DNA of 16,048 nucleotides from JACPNK01 sp964479745 (GCA_964479745.1 CAYZNJ010000012.1:1-16048), one strand, 5' to 3'; shown: positions 6,799 to 14,402, numbered from the stretch's first letter. Translations and numbers: made by a program. The notes: generated from the sequence alone by a model not told the origin.

Positions 6799-7538
6799 TT
6801 TTTATTTTCTTTTCTTTTCTTTGCCCATTCTACCGCCTCGGCTAAAGAATGGAAAGTGCCGGCGTCTACCCAAAAGCCGTTCACAAATTCGGCTTTCAAT
6901 TTTTTATTTTGGATGTAGGCGTTGTTTACGTCAGTAATTTCAAATTCACCGCGAGCTGAAGGTTTAAGAGTACGGATAATATCAAATACGCTTGAATCAT
7001 ACTGATACAGCCCAGTTACAGCAAAAGGGGAAGGTGCTTTTTTGGGTTTTTCAATTATACCGGAGACTAGCTTGCCTTTTAGCGTTGCCACGCCGAATCT
7101 TTCCGGATCGGGAACTTTTTTCAAAAAAATTCTGGCGCCGCCGGAAAAAGTTTTGACTGCTTTGGAAAAAGTATTCTCAAAAACATTATCGCCCAAAATC
7201 ACAGTCATCAAGTTCTTGCCCACAAACTCTTCCGCCAGTAAAAGAGCGTGAGCTATGCCCAAGGCTTCTTCTTGCACCCTGTAAGTAAAGTTTGCTCCAA
7301 AATCTCTGCCTGAACCGAGATATTCTATAAAATCTCCCGAATGCTCGCGCCCGGAAACAATTAAAATGTCTTTTACACCGGATTTCAAGAGAGTGTTTAG
7401 CGGATACTCAATTAAAGCCCGGTCAAAAACGGGCAACAAACTTTTGTTTACTAAATTAGTCAGCGGTCGCAGACGGGTGCCGTTGCCGCCGGCAAGAATT
7501 ATACCACGCAGAGAGGCGCCGATGGGACTTGCCCCCAC
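6789..7538 (-). CDS. rmlA: Sugar-1-phosphate nucleotidyltransferase, RmlA-like
   Basis: RmlA-type enzymes join dTTP (or UTP) to glucose-1-phosphate, the step before RmlB. Conserved parts are LAGGNGTRLRPLT at 15-27, the NKSLLPV lysine, LGDNVFE, the EKP loop, AVTGLYQYD and RGEFEITDVN, ending with WVDAGTFHSL. It is shorter (about 240) than classical RmlA (about 290), as in minimal family members. The start is unclear: the only ordinary start codon is a GTG at 7538 inside the T arm of the upstream tRNA-Cys. The conserved protein begins at LRGIILAGG, where codon 10 is CTG, just after the tRNA end. At the 3' end the codons CTC GGG TGA are the first bases of tRNA-Leu. Processing of both tRNAs from one transcript would therefore cut into this gene. 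Family is sure; substrate and start are not. Confidence 0.85.
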   Translation of the reverse strand: MGASPIGASLRGIILAGGNGTRLRPLTNLVNKSLLPVFDRALIEYPLNTLLKSGVKDILIVSGREHSGDFIEYLGSGRDFGANFTYRVQEEALGIAHALLLAEEFVGKNLMTVILGDNVFENTFSKAVKTFSGGARIFLKKVPDPERFGVATLKGKLVSGIIEKPKKAPSPFAVTGLYQYDSSVFDIIRTLKPSARGEFEITDVNNAYIQNKKLKAEFVNGFWVDAGTFHSLAEAVEWAKKRKENKKLG

Positions 7539-7586
7539 GAATCGCGGTTTTGCAGACCGCTGCGTTAGCTACTTCGCCACGGCGCC
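7514..7586 (-). tRNA. tRNA-Cys(GCA) with unusual D and T loops
   Basis: The acceptor GGCGCCG pairs with CGGCGCC. The anticodon stem GCGGT/ACCGC holds CTGCAAA (anticodon GCA). U73 is the expected cysteine identity base. Length is 73 and CCA is not encoded. The T loop reads GGCAAGT in place of TTCRANT, and the D loop has G18 but C19 in place of G19. The T54-T55 and G19-C56 contacts that lock the elbow thus appear absent. The A13/A22 position of the D stem is unpaired. Confidence 0.85.
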
Positions 7587-7596
7587 GTTTTAATTT

Positions 7597-7654
7597 TTCA
7601 CCCTGTCAAATAGCGCTGTGCGCTAACCGCTTTGCGGTTATTTAACAGGGTGAA
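7597..7654. repeat. 58-base three-way-junction palindrome at the rbfA end
   Basis: Outer arms at 7597-7612 and 7639-7654 are 16 bases long with one mismatch (core TTCACCCTGT and ACAGGGTGAA). Inside are two complete hairpins, AGCGC-TGT-GCGCT (7612-7624) and AACCGC-TTT-GCGGTT (7625-7639). The minus-strand copy covers the last codons (VHPVK) and TAA stop of rbfA and is followed by TTTTTAATTAAAA-type A/T sequence in the other orientation. It may serve as a terminator or be a mobile palindromic element that came to supply the gene end. Confidence 0.65.
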
Positions 7655-7982
7655 CTTTCTCAATTAACTTTTCTATTTTCACCGCTCTTTCTTCTGTTTC
7701 GTCCAGAACAAAAAACATTTTTGGCACAGGACGCATCTTTAGACTTTTATTTAACTGCTGCTGAAAAAAATAAATTTTACGATTGATGCTTTCCAGAGAC
7801 TCTTCGGCAAATTTGGAAGGAAAAACAGAAATATACATTCTAACATGAGTCAAGTCTTCGGAAACTACAGCTCTGGTTACCGTAACCAGAGCGTCAAAAT
7901 CCAAATCAAGTTCCCGATGAAGTATTTTTCCAACCTCATCTCTGATTAAGTCGTTTAATTTTTCTTTACGATGCAGCCCCAT
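7638..7982 (-). CDS. rbfA: Ribosome-binding factor A
   Basis: RbfA is a small KH-fold protein that binds the 30S subunit and helps mature the 5' end of 16S rRNA. This 114-residue protein has the expected length and order: an N-terminal helix with RDEVGKIL, the VTVTRAVVSEDLTHVRMYISVF strands, and the conserved RPVPKMFFVLDETEERAVKIEKLI near the end. It lies four bases downstream of infB, the standard infB-rbfA arrangement, and has no clear Shine-Dalgarno of its own, so translational coupling is likely. Its last five codons and stop are part of a large palindrome, so the extreme C-terminus (HPVK) may come from that element. Confidence 0.95.
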   Translation of the reverse strand: MGLHRKEKLNDLIRDEVGKILHRELDLDFDALVTVTRAVVSEDLTHVRMYISVFPSKFAEESLESINRKIYFFQQQLNKSLKMRPVPKMFFVLDETEERAVKIEKLIEKVHPVK

Positions 7983-7986
7983 ATAG

Positions 7987-9519
7987 CTAAAGAGATTTTT
8001 TAATTTTCTCTTCTTCGTAAACTTCTAATACGTCGCTCTCTCTGATGTACATGTTAGGAGTTAAAGACTGACCCAAAAAATCTACCCTCAAGCCAGCCTC
8101 CAAACCTTCAGCGACTTCTTCAACATCGGCTTTTTGGTGTTGAAGCTGGCCCAGTTTTCCCGTTGCCAACAGGGTGTTGTTTCTCAAAACATCCACTATT
8201 GCTCCTCTTTTAATCTTGCCGGAAATTACCTTGCCGCCGACAACTTGAGTTTTTGTGTCTTTTTTAAACAACGCCAGAACTTTTAGCTTGCCAAGCACAA
8301 TTCGGTTAATTTCCGGATCTAAAAGATCAGCCATCTTTTTCTTAACGCTTTCCACCAGCTCATAAATAATGTCAAAAGATTCAACGGAAACAGCCTCTCT
8401 TTCGGCTAACTGCTTGAGATTGCCGGCCAAAGGCGCGTGGAAACCGACAATCACAGCTTTGGTTGCGACCGCCTTTTTTATATCTCCCTCGCCGATGTTG
8501 CCGATAGCGTAGTCCACAACCCGGTAGCCCACTTCTTCCGAATTTATTGTTTTCAGAATCTGATCAATAGCTTCCAAAGAACTGTAGACATCGGCCTTAA
8601 CAATAATGTTTAAGATTTTATCGTTATTTTTTTTTGGGCCCGTTTCTTGAACAAAAATAGCCGGCTTGGCAAAATTTGATTTTTCTTTAGCCAGTTTCAT
8701 AGCTTCGTCTCGGGAAAGGGCAACCAAAACTGTTTCGCCTAAAACCGGGGTTGCCATCCAACCCAAAACCACAACCGGCTGGGAAGGGCCGGCAGAAGAA
8801 ATATTATGGCCAAGGAAATCCTCCATTGATTTTATGCGCGCCACTTCACCGCCGACAACAATCCAATCGTTGACTTTAAATTGGCCGCTCTGAATCAAAA
8901 GAGTCGCTACATAACCCTTGCGGTTATCTAAACGGGAATCAATGACAACAGCGCTGGAAACAGAATCATCGCTCTTAAATTCTTCCATCTCGGCAACCAG
9001 CAAAATCATTTCCAGCAAAGCGTCTATACCTTGGCCGGTTTTGGCCGAAACTTCTACTGCCGGCACTTTGCCGCTCCATTCTTCAACTAAGATATTGTTT
9101 TCCGCCAAATCCTGTTTAACTTTTTGGGGATTGGCGTTTTCTTTGTCAATTTTGTTGATCGCCACGATTGCCGGAATTTTCGCCTCTTCTATAATTTTTA
9201 TCGCTTCCTTGGTCTGCGGTTTAACGCTTTCGTCGGCGGCAACAACCAAGATCGCAATATCAGCCACTTTCGCTCCGCGCGACCGGATAGCTGAAAAAGC
9301 TTCGTGTCCGGGCGTGTCCAAAAAAGTGATTATTTTCCCGTTGTACTCTACTTGATAAGCGCCGACATGCTGGGTTATACCACCAGCTTCGCTTTCGGCA
9401 ACTTTAGTTTTTTTGATGTAATCTAAAATCTTGGTTTTGCCGTGATCCACATGACCCAAAACAACCACAATCGGCGGTCTAGCCTCGGAATAGCTTTTAC
9501 TTTCTTTGTTTTCTGACAT
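7987..9519 (-). CDS. infB: Translation initiation factor IF-2, minimal form
   Basis: IF-2 is the GTPase that brings initiator tRNA to the 30S subunit and joins the subunits. The protein has G1 GHVDHGKT at 22-29, a switch I region with GGITQHVGAY, G3 DTPGH at 68-72 and G4 NKID at 122-125. The beta-barrel domain II, domain III and the C-terminal fMet-tRNA-binding domain IV (GLEAGLRVDF) follow. Only about 20 residues precede the G domain, so the long N-terminal region of most bacterial IF-2 (IF2N repeats) is missing; this reduction is common in CPR bacteria. Total length is 510 residues against roughly 700-900 elsewhere. It is the first gene of an operon with rbfA and has a good upstream promoter. 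No Shine-Dalgarno is seen before the ATG. Confidence 0.96.
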   Translation of the reverse strand: MSENKESKSYSEARPPIVVVLGHVDHGKTKILDYIKKTKVAESEAGGITQHVGAYQVEYNGKIITFLDTPGHEAFSAIRSRGAKVADIAILVVAADESVKPQTKEAIKIIEEAKIPAIVAINKIDKENANPQKVKQDLAENNILVEEWSGKVPAVEVSAKTGQGIDALLEMILLVAEMEEFKSDDSVSSAVVIDSRLDNRKGYVATLLIQSGQFKVNDWIVVGGEVARIKSMEDFLGHNISSAGPSQPVVVLGWMATPVLGETVLVALSRDEAMKLAKEKSNFAKPAIFVQETGPKKNNDKILNIIVKADVYSSLEAIDQILKTINSEEVGYRVVDYAIGNIGEGDIKKAVATKAVIVGFHAPLAGNLKQLAEREAVSVESFDIIYELVESVKKKMADLLDPEINRIVLGKLKVLALFKKDTKTQVVGGKVISGKIKRGAIVDVLRNNTLLATGKLGQLQHQKADVEEVAEGLEAGLRVDFLGQSLTPNMYIRESDVLEVYEEEKIKKSL

Positions 9520-9534
9520 ATTTAAGTCTTGAAA

Positions 9535-9563
9535 AATATATCATTTTAAGCGGTTTTAGGCAA
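9535..9563 (-). promoter_or_regulatory. Sigma-70-type promoter for infB-rbfA
   Basis: Minus strand: TTGCCT (-35, 9563-9558), a 17-base spacer, and TATATT (-10, 9540-9535), which is 15 bases before the infB ATG. It sits between the terminator of the upstream gene and infB, as expected for a new transcription unit. Confidence 0.55.
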
Positions 9564-9569
9564 GTTTAA

Positions 9570-9597
9570 TAAAAAAAAACCGCTTCTTGCGAAGCGG
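9570..9597 (-). terminator. Intrinsic terminator after the PHPT1-like gene
   Basis: Minus strand: CCGCTTC (9597-9591), loop GCAA, GAAGCGG (9586-9580), followed by an unbroken run of T. A perfect 7-base stem plus U-tract, directly after the gene ending at 9605. Confidence 0.85.
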
Positions 9598-9604
9598 CAT
9601 TTAC

Positions 9605-9939
9605 TTAATTGCCGGCAATTACAGTCCAGCCCGGAAAAGCTTCCTGAAGCATTTTTACCGTCAGTTGACGGTCCGGCTCTTTGCCAAAGTCACTGCTATA
9701 ATCCCCAATGCGGATAGTCTTGGCATCGGGATCTATAGCAATTCTTCCTCCACCAAGACAACGGGCATGCAAGCCTGTTTCTGTTCTGACTTTTTCAAGA
9801 ATTTCTTTGTGATAGCGACAGCTTTTGTCGGCTCTGACCAAAAGTTTCTTGTTTCCTTTTTCATCCGAAACTTCAGCAACTATGTACTTATACCCTCCCT
9901 AAAGTCAATCATTACTGGAGATATATTTTCAAGGTCCAT
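9605..9939 (-). pseudogene. PHPT1/Janus-family phosphohistidine phosphatase-like gene, frameshifted
   Basis: The main open part encodes YHKEILEKV, then CLGGGRI, then a GDYSSDFGK turn and a C-terminal PGWTV. This is the order in the 14-kDa phosphohistidine phosphatase (PHPT1/Janus) family, where the histidine of the YH motif is catalytic. A strong start lies upstream: ATG at 9939 with AAGGAG five bases before it, reading MDLENISPVMIDFREG. That frame then stops at TAG (9882-9880), while the family-like frame continues as YKYIVAEVSDEKG. One base missing in the G-rich run at 9893-9899 would join them into one protein of about 111 residues. It has its own promoter and terminator. Options are a real mutation, a sequencing error, a frameshift during translation, or restart at a TTG (9841). 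Family assignment is good; the state of the gene is open. Confidence 0.7.
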
Positions 9940-9980
9940 TCTTTCTCCTTTTTTATTTGGACAAGTTTTATGCTTCTAAC

Positions 9981-10009
9981 ATACTATCGCACACACAAAT
10001 ATTTATCAA
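9981..10009 (-). promoter_or_regulatory. Sigma-70-type promoter for the PHPT1-like gene
   Basis: Minus strand: TTGATA (10009-10004), a 17-base spacer, TAGTAT (9986-9981). It is about 40 bases before the ATG at 9939, leaving room for the AAGGAG ribosome-binding site (9950-9945). Confidence 0.6.
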
Positions 10010-10017
10010 ATAAGTCA

Positions 10018-10044
10018 TTAAAAACCCAGCTTTAATGATGCTGG
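10018..10044 (-). terminator. Putative terminator overlapping the PBP stop codon
   Basis: Minus strand: CCAGC (10044-10040), a nine-base loop that contains the TAA stop, GCTGG (10030-10026), then GTTTTTAAT. The stem is short, so strength is uncertain, but position and T-run fit. Confidence 0.5.
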
Positions 10045-12096
10045 ACGCCTATGAGTTGCTGCAACTTACTTTCTATTTCCGGAGAAAAAGAGTCGTTCGG
10101 CTGTTTTTCATAAATCTTTTCAATTATTTTCCGGCATATCGGAGCAGCAAGCAAACCGCCAGTTTGCCTGGCGCCGATGCTTTTGGGAATGTCGTAGCCA
10201 AGCCTTACGCCAATCGTGTAGCCGTTTGCGCCCGGCGTAAATCCGAAAAAGAGGACATCGCGCGAATCATTTGTGGTTCCGGTCTTGCCGGCTGTTTTTT
10301 GCTTTATGTCTTTGAAGGTGAGCTTGGCTGTTCCGACTTCGGTTACTGCTCTAAGCAAGACGGTCATGTTTTCAGCCACTTCTGACGGTAAGACTTCTTT
10401 TTTATTTACTTCTGTCTTGTATAAAACTTTGCCGTTAGCGTCGTTGACTTCGGAGACAATATTGGGTTCATAATACAAACCCCGATTGGGAAAAACGGAA
10501 TAAGCCGTTGTCAGTTCAAGCAAACCTACCGACGAAGCGCCGATCGCTGTCGGCAGATAAGGGTCAAGCTTGCTTTTGATGCCCATTTCGTGGGCGGTTT
10601 CAATGACTTTTTTAATGCCAATCCTGCTGGCCAAAAAGATGGTTGCTACATTTCTGGAAAGCACTATTCCACGCCAAAGGTCAATAAAGCCCATAAAATC
10701 CGGATGCGAAACTTCGTGAAAGTTTTTGGGACTCCACCATTTCAAAACTTTACCGTGAAAACTTATTTTACCCGGCAAGTGAATCGGACAGTCGCAAATT
10801 TTTTCGTAAAAATCTTTGAAATTATTCGGATTTGCCTTGGAAGAATTCCTTNNNNNNNNNNCCCTCTTTCAAAGCAGTGGCATAAGTAAAAATCTTAAAG
10901 GCTGAACCGGGCTGGCGGACAGCAGAAACCTGCACTGCTCGATTGTATTTGGTCTCGGTAAAATCGTGACCGCCGACTATTGCCGCAATCTCGCCGGAAA
11001 AATTTCTAATGACAACCACGGCGCCTTCCAGGGGATAGCCATCCTTATTGTTTTTGTTGAGTGCCGATAAATGTTCTCTCAAAACTCGGCTGGCAATTTT
11101 TTGAATACGGCCATCAATAGTGGTTTTAATCTTTAGCCCACCCTTGTTCCAAATATTTTCGGCGCTATAGCCTTTCTCCAGCAATACTCTCCTGACAAAA
11201 TCATTTGCGTAGCCGAAGTCAAAGTCGCTTTTAGTTATATTTAAGACGATGGGCTGTTCAATATATTCTTTGTACTCTGCTTCGTTTATGACTTTATTTT
11301 CTTTGGCTAAGAGCAGTATCAGATTGCGTCTTTCTTTAGCCGCTTCCGGCCGGTGTATCGGACAAAACTTGGAAGGGTGTTTATTGAGACTGACTATGAC
11401 CGCCGCCTCGGGTACGGACAATTCATTGAGCTCTTTGCCAAAGTAATAGCGAGACGCCTCAACTATTCCGAACCGCCCGTGTCCCAAGTAGATATAGTTA
11501 AGATAGGCTTCAAGTATTTCTTCTTTGCTGTAATACTTTTCAATTTGTATCGCCAAACGCGCTTCTTTGATCTTGCGCCAAATGTGCATGTCTCTGTTTT
11601 TAAATTCAACAACTTCATCCTCGTAAAGCAGGCGAACTAACTGCTGGGTAATCGTACTGGCGCCGGAAACTACCCTCTTGCTCAAGTAGTTGTGAAGAGC
11701 GGCTCTGGCAATAGCTATGGGGTCCACGCCGTAGTGAGAAAAAAACCTTTTATCCTCGGCCGCCAAAACAACCTTTTCCATCACTTCAGGCACATCTTTG
11801 ACTTTCACCGGATCCCGGATTTCGTAAAAGAATCTGCCGACAATCTGGTTAGCGGAAGAGAATACGAAAGAAGAGCGCTTAAGCTGTAATTCGCCTAGCT
11901 TTTTTATATTCGGTAAGTCGTCATTTTTGAGATACACATAGTAAAAAACGCCAGAAATCAGGAGGAATATAACAGCCGTTAAGGTCGCAAACGACCACAG
12001 CAACCTTTTCAGCCATTTTGATTTCCTGGTTTTTCTGGGTTTAGGAGTATCTTTATTTTGCCTTACTTCCCTCGGTTTTATAGAGAGTATTTCCAA
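10032..12096 (-). CDS. Class A penicillin-binding protein (transglycosylase/transpeptidase), interrupted by an assembly gap
   Basis: This bifunctional enzyme polymerises and crosslinks peptidoglycan outside the membrane. A lysine/arginine-rich tail is followed by one membrane helix (about 29-54). The GT51 domain has EDKRFF with the catalytic glutamate near 114, STITQQLVRLLY, KIKEARLAIQIE and EAYLNYIYLG. The transpeptidase domain starts with PGSAFK (S398, K401). After the gap come the SRN motif (of SxN type) and GKTGTTND. Ten N at 10852-10861 split it. The C-terminal part is open right up to the gap in the frame that gives WWSPKN, so this is one gene; joining the two frames needs a gap whose true length is a multiple of three. 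The start is TTG at 12096, preceded by AAGGAG at a six-base distance. The tRNA-Ser gene lies upstream on the same strand. Confidence 0.93.
10852..10861. other. Assembly gap (ten N)
   Basis: Ten N within the PBP gene. The codon edges on either side (GGN before, NNA after) require a real gap length divisible by three, so ten is a placeholder. Confidence 0.98.
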
Positions 12097-12185
12097 ATCT
12101 TTCTCCTTTTCCGACTCTAAGTTCTGTTTTTAAGGTTCGTATTGACAACAAGCTAACACTTCCTTAGAAAAAATAAAAGCCCAAC

Positions 12186-12270
12186 TGGCGGTGGGTGGAG
12201 GAGTCGAACCTCCAAGGGATTGCTCCCGCCGGTTTTCAAGACCGGTGCCATGCCATTAGGCGAACCCACC
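12186..12270 (-). tRNA. tRNA-Ser(TGA), CCA encoded
   Basis: The acceptor GGTGGGT (12270-12264) pairs with ACCCACC (12196-12190). The anticodon stem CCGGT/ACCGG holds CTTGAAA, anticodon TGA. A long variable arm with GGGA/TCCC stem, the T arm GGAGG-TTCGACT-CCTCC and G73 fit serine. CCA is encoded at 12188-12186. It is followed on the same strand by a T-rich stretch and then the PBP gene, which may share its transcript. Confidence 0.95.
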
Positions 12271-12357
12271 AATTTATATAGTTTCACCGTTCGTGGATAG
12301 GCTCAATTATACTCAATTTTTCAATAAATTCCAGCTTTCGTAATTTTGAAATTCAGA

Positions 12358-12363
12358 TACAAT
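12358..12363 (+). promoter_or_regulatory. -10-like box (TACAAT) for the P-type ATPase
   Basis: GATACAAT ends 11 bases before the ATG and directly abuts AGGAAG. If it is the -10, transcription would start inside or after that ribosome-binding-like word. TTTCGT 16 bases upstream is a weak -35. An alternative -10 is TATACT at 12308-12313. Confidence 0.3.
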
Positions 12364-12374
12364 AGGAAGTAAAG

Positions 12375-14291
12375 ATGTATTTGAAAAATAAGTTACCCAA
12401 AAGGTCAGCCAGCGGATTGTTTAAACATGTGCTGTTTTCTTTTGACGGCGTTTTGCTGGTTCTGCTTTCGGTTTTTTTAACGCTTCATTATTCCAAATTG
12501 CTGGCCGTTCAATACGACGGTCTGGTACTGACGGTTCTTTCTGTCGTTGCAACTCTTCCTGTAGCATACAGAACTCTGCTAGCCTTAAAGAACAAAAAAT
12601 TAAGCATAGATCTGTTGGCCGGTATCGCTCTGGTTTTTTCTTTGCTAACCCGCCAGTGGCCGGCGGCGGCGTTTATAAACCTGATGCTGACTTCGGCCAG
12701 AATACTGGACAAATATACCCAAGCCAGATCCCGGCGGGTCATTGAGTCGCTGACTAAATTAAGGCCGCAGAAAGCCAGAGTCAAAAAAGGTGACAGCGTG
12801 GAAGAAGTTGATATCAGCCAGCTCAAAGCGGGGGATATCGTGATTGTCGGTTTGGGCGAAGCGATTCCGGTGGACGGACAAGTTATAGAGGGCCAGGCGG
12901 AAGTGGATCAGTCTATGCTGACCGGCGAATCTTTGGCGATTGAGAAAAAATCAGGAGACCAAGTCTTAAGTTCCACTATCGTAGCTTCCGGCAATATGTC
13001 AGTCAAAACTACCAAAGTTGGTCGAGAAACGACAATTGAAAAAATTATTGAACTGGTTGAAAGCGCCGCGGCTACTAAACCCAAAATTGTTTCTTCGGGT
13101 GAAGTGTTTGCCAGCTGGTACATTGCTATTATGATTGTGGTTTCAGCGGTGACTTATCTTGTCTCTCATGATCTGGCCTTGGTTTTAGCGGTAGTTCTGG
13201 TCGTCTGCGCCGACGACATTGCTATTGCTGTGCCGCTGGCCTTTACAGCCGCCATTGGTCATGCCGCCAGAAACGGCGTGATTATAAAAGGCGCTGATTA
13301 TCTTGAGGCCGTTGGCAAAACTAATTTCGTTGTTAGCGACAAAACCGGTACCTTGACTCTGGGCAAACTGAAAATTGACGAACTTTTCGTTTTTCCCGGC
13401 TATACCCGGCAAGAAGTTTTGTCTACGGCCTGCAGTCTCTTAGCCATCTCGGACCACCCTTCGGCAAAAGCAATTTGCCAATATGCAAAAGATGAACGTG
13501 TTGGTATTAAAAATGTTGAACAATTTAAAGACATCAGCGGCCGCGGCGCCGAGGCCGAAATGGACGGCCACAAGCTTGTAAGCGGTAAAATAGACTTTCT
13601 AAAAGAAGCCGGTGTTGATATTTCAGAGGAACAGCTGCAAAAAATAGAAAACGCCAAGAATGCCGGCTACAGCACAATACTTATCGGCCGAGACAAGGAA
13701 CTGATCGGTTTCTTTACTTTTTCCGATCAACTGCGAAGCAATGCCAAGTCCGTCATAAGCGACCTCAAAAAACTTGGCATAAAAAACTTTATAATACTTA
13801 CCGGTGACAACGAAAAAATTACTCAGAGAATTGCTGAACAGGTTGGCGCTACAGAATATTACGCCAATCTGCTACCGGAGGATAAACTAAAATATTTAAA
13901 AAAGTATCTCGGCCGGAAATACAAAGTCATGGCTATCGGCGATGGCGTCAATGACGCGGCGATTCTCAATGCGGCTGATGTCGGCGTGGCTATGGGCGGT
14001 ATCGGCGCTGATGTTACCGTAGAGTCAGGGGATATGGTTTTGATGCAGGATAACCTGTCTAAAATACCGGAGACGATACGGCTGGCCCACTTCACTCAAA
14101 AGGTGGCCAGACAAGATTTTTTAATCTGGGCGATTACCAACAGTTTAGGCTTGTATCTGGTTTTCAGCGGCCTTATTCCGAAAGTGATTTTGCCGACGGT
14201 GGCTTCGGCTTACAACTTTATTACCGACTTTGTCCCCATCTTAAACTCAATACGGCTGTTTAAAGTCCACATCGGCAAGCACGCAAGTTAA
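12375..14291 (+). CDS. P-type ATPase, P1B-like, with CADD in place of the CPC metal motif
   Basis: This 638-residue cation pump has all P-type catalytic motifs: TGES at 183-186 (actuator), DKTGTLT with the phosphorylated aspartate 322, and GDGVND at 522-527. The HP dipeptide at 361-362 in the nucleotide-binding domain is a hallmark of the heavy-metal (P1B) branch, and the helix layout fits. There is no N-terminal HMA metal-binding domain. The membrane motif that is CPC, SPC or similar in P1B pumps reads C278-A-D-D here, with no proline. The last helix has YNFITDF (613-619) where copper or zinc pumps carry their second metal site. The transported ion cannot be named; acidic residues suggest a harder cation than copper. 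ATG with AGGAAG five bases upstream. A terminator follows directly. Confidence 0.88.
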   Translation: MYLKNKLPKRSASGLFKHVLFSFDGVLLVLLSVFLTLHYSKLLAVQYDGLVLTVLSVVATLPVAYRTLLALKNKKLSIDLLAGIALVFSLLTRQWPAAAFINLMLTSARILDKYTQARSRRVIESLTKLRPQKARVKKGDSVEEVDISQLKAGDIVIVGLGEAIPVDGQVIEGQAEVDQSMLTGESLAIEKKSGDQVLSSTIVASGNMSVKTTKVGRETTIEKIIELVESAAATKPKIVSSGEVFASWYIAIMIVVSAVTYLVSHDLALVLAVVLVVCADDIAIAVPLAFTAAIGHAARNGVIIKGADYLEAVGKTNFVVSDKTGTLTLGKLKIDELFVFPGYTRQEVLSTACSLLAISDHPSAKAICQYAKDERVGIKNVEQFKDISGRGAEAEMDGHKLVSGKIDFLKEAGVDISEEQLQKIENAKNAGYSTILIGRDKELIGFFTFSDQLRSNAKSVISDLKKLGIKNFIILTGDNEKITQRIAEQVGATEYYANLLPEDKLKYLKKYLGRKYKVMAIGDGVNDAAILNAADVGVAMGGIGADVTVESGDMVLMQDNLSKIPETIRLAHFTQKVARQDFLIWAITNSLGLYLVFSGLIPKVILPTVASAYNFITDFVPILNSIRLFKVHIGKHAS

Positions 14292-14294
14292 CTG

Positions 14295-14325
14295 AAAACC
14301 CACAGGCAAGACCTGCGGGTTTTTG
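14295..14325 (+). terminator. Intrinsic terminator of the P-type ATPase gene
   Basis: The arms AAAACCCACAGG and CCTGCGGGTTTTT pair with one A/C mismatch around the loop CAAGA and end in a T-run, four bases after the stop. The core ACAGGCAAG recurs in the repeat array at 15497-15610. Confidence 0.85.
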
Positions 14326-14334
14326 AGTTCTTGC

Positions 14335-14388
14335 AAAGAAAAAGCGGCTTGCGTTATTCGTGATGAACGAAATTACGCGCAAGCCGCT
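14335..14388 (-). terminator. Intrinsic terminator of the 14403-14894 gene
   Basis: AGCGGCTTGCG (14343-14353) and CGCAAGCCGCT (14378-14388) form a perfect 11-base stem, with an inner TTCGT/ACGAA hairpin. On the minus strand it is followed by TTTTTCTTT. Confidence 0.8.
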
Positions 14389-14402
14389 GATAACGAAACG
14401 AG

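Noticed and set aside
3855..7538. Possible use of TGA as glycine, as in some CPR lineages
   Set aside because: TGA falls at the natural ends of the first lycopene-cyclase-like protein, rmlB and the rmlA-like gene, and no TGA occurs inside conserved proteins, so the standard bacterial code applies.
9587..9979. Plus-strand open frame across the PHPT1-like gene
   Set aside because: It lies antisense to a gene with its own promoter, ribosome-binding site and terminator, and its translation shows no family features.
10032..12096. PBP as a pseudogene
   Set aside because: The apparent stop and frame change arise from the placeholder run of N; both halves keep all catalytic motifs.
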